From an uncultured Woeseiaceae bacterium (GTDB lineage Bacteria; Pseudomonadota; Gammaproteobacteria; Steroidobacterales; Woeseiaceae), in NCBI GenBank assembly GCA_902510755.1, contig CABXCS010000001.1:62001-126000 (forward strand): DNA of 64,000 bases. Reading direction: 5' to 3'. Position 1 is the stretch's first letter, and each line of letters begins with the position of its first letter. The notes below the pieces were generated by a model. That model ran no database searches, was not told where the DNA came from, and saw only the letters and a program-made list of their open reading frames with translations. Positions 62,246 through 64,000 of this stretch are shown one piece after another. The translations under genes and the position numbers were made by a program.

Positions 62246-63124
62246 TTATTTACTTTCATCATCCTCTCTCATCTCAAGCATTAATTTATATATCTTATTA
62301 CGTTTTTCCTTTGTGACTCTGGTGACGATATCAACCGCTTTACTACTCAAATTAATTTTAATTAACTCATCCAATAGTTCTTTTGCTAGAGCTAAATTAT
62401 TTTTTCTTACAATGACTCCACTAAGAACAACCACAAATTCTCCTTTTTTAGGGATTTGTCCACTAACAATCATTAGTGATAATTCCTTAAGATTTGTTTT
62501 TATACTTTGCTCGAATATTTTTGTCATTTCACGGGCCAAAAAGACTGGTCTAGATTCACCAAAGATCGACATCATGTCTTCAATGACTAGATGGATTTTA
62601 TGTACTGAAACTAAAAAAATCATGGTTCTTTCTTCTTCAATTAACTCTTTTAATTTCGATTTTCTCAACTCTCTCTTAGCGGGCAAATAACCCTCAAAAC
62701 AAAATCTATCACTGGGCAACCCTGAAACTGAAAGCGCACTGATAACAGAACAAGGTCCGGGCAATGGAATTACTTTTATTTCATTTTGATGAGCCAATGA
62801 AATCAATCTATATCCCGGATCATTGATTGCTGGTGTGCCCGCATCACTAACAATGGCTATCGACATACCCTTCAAAACATCTTTAATGATTTTTTTAGAT
62901 TGATTAACTTCATTATGCTCATGAAGGGAAATTAACTTGGTGCTAACTTGAAAATGAGATAAAAAATTACGAGTGTTACGAGTATCTTCAGCAGCAACGT
63001 AGTCAACTTTTCCTAGGATCTCTATACTTCTATTTGACACATCGCCGAGATTTCCAATGGGTGTTGCCACCACATATATACAACCATTTTTTATTACGTT
63101 TTTCACAATTATCAAAAGTTCCAT
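62246..63124 (-). CDS. rsmI: 16S rRNA (cytidine-1402 2'-O) methyltransferase
   Basis: SAM-dependent enzyme that adds the 2'-O-methyl of Cm1402 in 16S rRNA. The 292-aa protein has the tetrapyrrole-methylase-like fold with IYVVATPIGNLGDVSNRSIEIL, AAEDTRNTRNFLSHF, VSDAGTPAINDPGYRL and VIPLPGPCSVISALS, all diagnostic. It diverges from lpoA across 67 bp, as in other gammaproteobacteria. In Pseudomonas-type genomes rnpB and mraZ follow it on the same strand; here the island intervenes. Confidence 0.96.
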   Translation of the reverse strand: MELLIIVKNVIKNGCIYVVATPIGNLGDVSNRSIEILGKVDYVAAEDTRNTRNFLSHFQVSTKLISLHEHNEVNQSKKIIKDVLKGMSIAIVSDAGTPAINDPGYRLISLAHQNEIKVIPLPGPCSVISALSVSGLPSDRFCFEGYLPAKRELRKSKLKELIEEERTMIFLVSVHKIHLVIEDMMSIFGESRPVFLAREMTKIFEQSIKTNLKELSLMIVSGQIPKKGEFVVVLSGVIVRKNNLALAKELLDELIKINLSSKAVDIVTRVTKEKRNKIYKLMLEMREDDESK

Positions 63125-63191
63125 TGATATTTTTAATGATTAGCATAAGAATATCCTAAATCGGTCATTAATTAAGATAAAAAAGAATCTA

Positions 63192-64000
63192 TTGAAAAAT
63201 AAAAACCACCATAAATTGCTATCATTTTTAATACTGTGTTGTATCTTGACTGGGTGCGGATCTACGCTTAACAAAAATTTAAGTAATTCTAGTGTCAGTG
63301 AGACAGTCTTGCCAGTCATGAGAGACGAAGGGTTATCAGCGCCATTATTCCTGAAAAACTTCCCTCGTCAGGTCGCTCTTATTCTCCCAATGAGTGGGGA
63401 TTTCCAAAGAGAGGGTGAATCTATATTGCATGGATTCTTAAGTGCTCATTACTCTCTAAATCAGAGAAATATTGGTGCTAGCAAAATTAGAATTTACGAT
63501 ACTCAAAAATTTCAAACTAGTGAGGAAGCTTATGATCAAGCTGTAAATGAAGGTGCTGATTTTGTAGTAGGACCTTTATTGCAAAACTCAGTTAAAGAGT
63601 TAAGCAATAAAATTGCTTTTAATATTCCAATTCTGACATTAAACACTCTAGATGTTGACGATTCATTGATTGGTATGTATCAATTTTCTTTATCATCAAT
63701 CGATGAAGCTATCTCAACCTCAAGTAAAGTTATAGTAGATCAGAATAAAGTTGGATTAATCCTCGCTCCAGATAATGAGTGGGGCAGACAATTAGAGGCA
63801 ATCTATAAAAGTACATTCCAATCCATGGATGGCGTTATTGTTGAGAGTAAGTTTTACGATCCCACGCAGAAAGACTTTTCATCAGAATTAAAAAGCTCAT
63901 TGGGTATCTCATTGAGCGAAAAAAGATATGACCGATTGTCCGCTAATCTAAGAGAAAGAATAAATTATAATCCTAGACGTAGACAAGACATAGATTTTAT
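63192..64000 (+). CDS. lpoA: Penicillin-binding protein activator LpoA, N-terminal part (runs off the right edge)
   Basis: Outer-membrane lipoprotein that activates PBP1A. The visible 269 codons show a lipoprotein signal (LLSFLILCCILTGC) with lipobox LTGC and Cys22 as the lipidated residue. A periplasmic-binding-protein-like domain follows: QVALILPMSGDFQREGESILHGF, GADFVVGPLLQ, LNTLDVDD and the family's RRRQDIDF just before the edge. No in-frame ATG is available. TTG at 63192 is the best start, with an A/G-rich but weak ribosome site. Its place beside rsmI fits. Confidence 0.9.
   Translation, partial: MKNKNHHKLLSFLILCCILTGCGSTLNKNLSNSSVSETVLPVMRDEGLSAPLFLKNFPRQVALILPMSGDFQREGESILHGFLSAHYSLNQRNIGASKIRIYDTQKFQTSEEAYDQAVNEGADFVVGPLLQNSVKELSNKIAFNIPILTLNTLDVDDSLIGMYQFSLSSIDEAISTSSKVIVDQNKVGLILAPDNEWGRQLEAIYKSTFQSMDGVIVESKFYDPTQKDFSSELKSSLGISLSEKRYDRLSANLRERINYNPRRRQDIDF

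Overview
The window looks like a stretch of chromosome from a low-GC, probably marine, gammaproteobacterium. The evidence is the conserved blocks sucCD-nadE, pilD-coaE-zapD-mutT-secA, a DciA/DUF721 gene beside lpxC, a full dcw (division and cell wall) cluster, a type A RNase P RNA of gammaproteobacterial form, and the divergent rsmI/lpoA pair. I cannot name the genus. Intergenic DNA is short and AT-rich, TTG starts are fairly common, and I see no tRNA, rRNA, IS element, integrase or CRISPR.

Left part (1-8829): a partial nadE, sucD-sucC, a truncated type IV pilin next to an intact prepilin peptidase gene (pilD), coaE, zapD, a MutT-type Nudix gene, secA and dciA. Middle part (8845-27362, all minus strand): in transcription order mraZ-rsmH-ftsZ-ftsL-ftsI-murE-murF-mraY-murD-ftsW-murG-murC-murB-ddl-ftsQ-ftsA-lpxC. 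Two things are odd. ftsZ lies between rsmH and ftsL instead of after ftsA, and murE is split by a one-base shift at a run of nine C. A good sigma-70-type promoter with three 10-bp-phased MraZ-type boxes precedes mraZ. rnpB follows at 27741-28106.

Right part (28180-62153): about 34 kb of catabolic and transport genes lie between rnpB and rsmI, which are close neighbours in Pseudomonas-type genomes. I read this as an inserted or assembled catabolic island. It falls into four modules. (A, 28180-45342) has MFS carriers, a pair of paralogous membrane proteins, exported and cytoplasmic VOC/glyoxalase-fold proteins, YciI, DUF1838 and DUF1330 proteins, two alpha/beta hydrolases with His in the nucleophile position, an aldehyde dehydrogenase, two medium-chain reductases, a nitrilase-fold protein lacking its catalytic Cys, and an FAD-linked oxidase. 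(B, 45900-50222) has a LeuCD-type hydro-lyase, a family III CoA-transferase and an HMG-CoA-lyase-like aldolase, which fit activation and cleavage of a C5/C6 branched dicarboxylate. (C, 50239-56962) has an amidohydrolase, an acyl-CoA synthetase, a bicupin with a (His-Asp)n tail, a His-rich NicO-type metal transporter, a hydantoinase/dihydropyrimidinase and a GntR/HutC regulator. (D, 56989-62153) has HyuB, HyuA and a second family III CoA-transferase. Inverted repeats with a GTTATAT half-site recur at several of the promoters and may define a local regulon.

Taken together, the island would import a small organic acid or N-containing ring compound, open it (hydantoinase, HyuAB), oxidise or reduce it (FAD oxidase, ALDH, reductases, VOC proteins), activate it with CoA and cleave it to central metabolites. 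The substrate cannot be read from sequence alone. The core genes resume with rsmI and a partial lpoA at the right edge.
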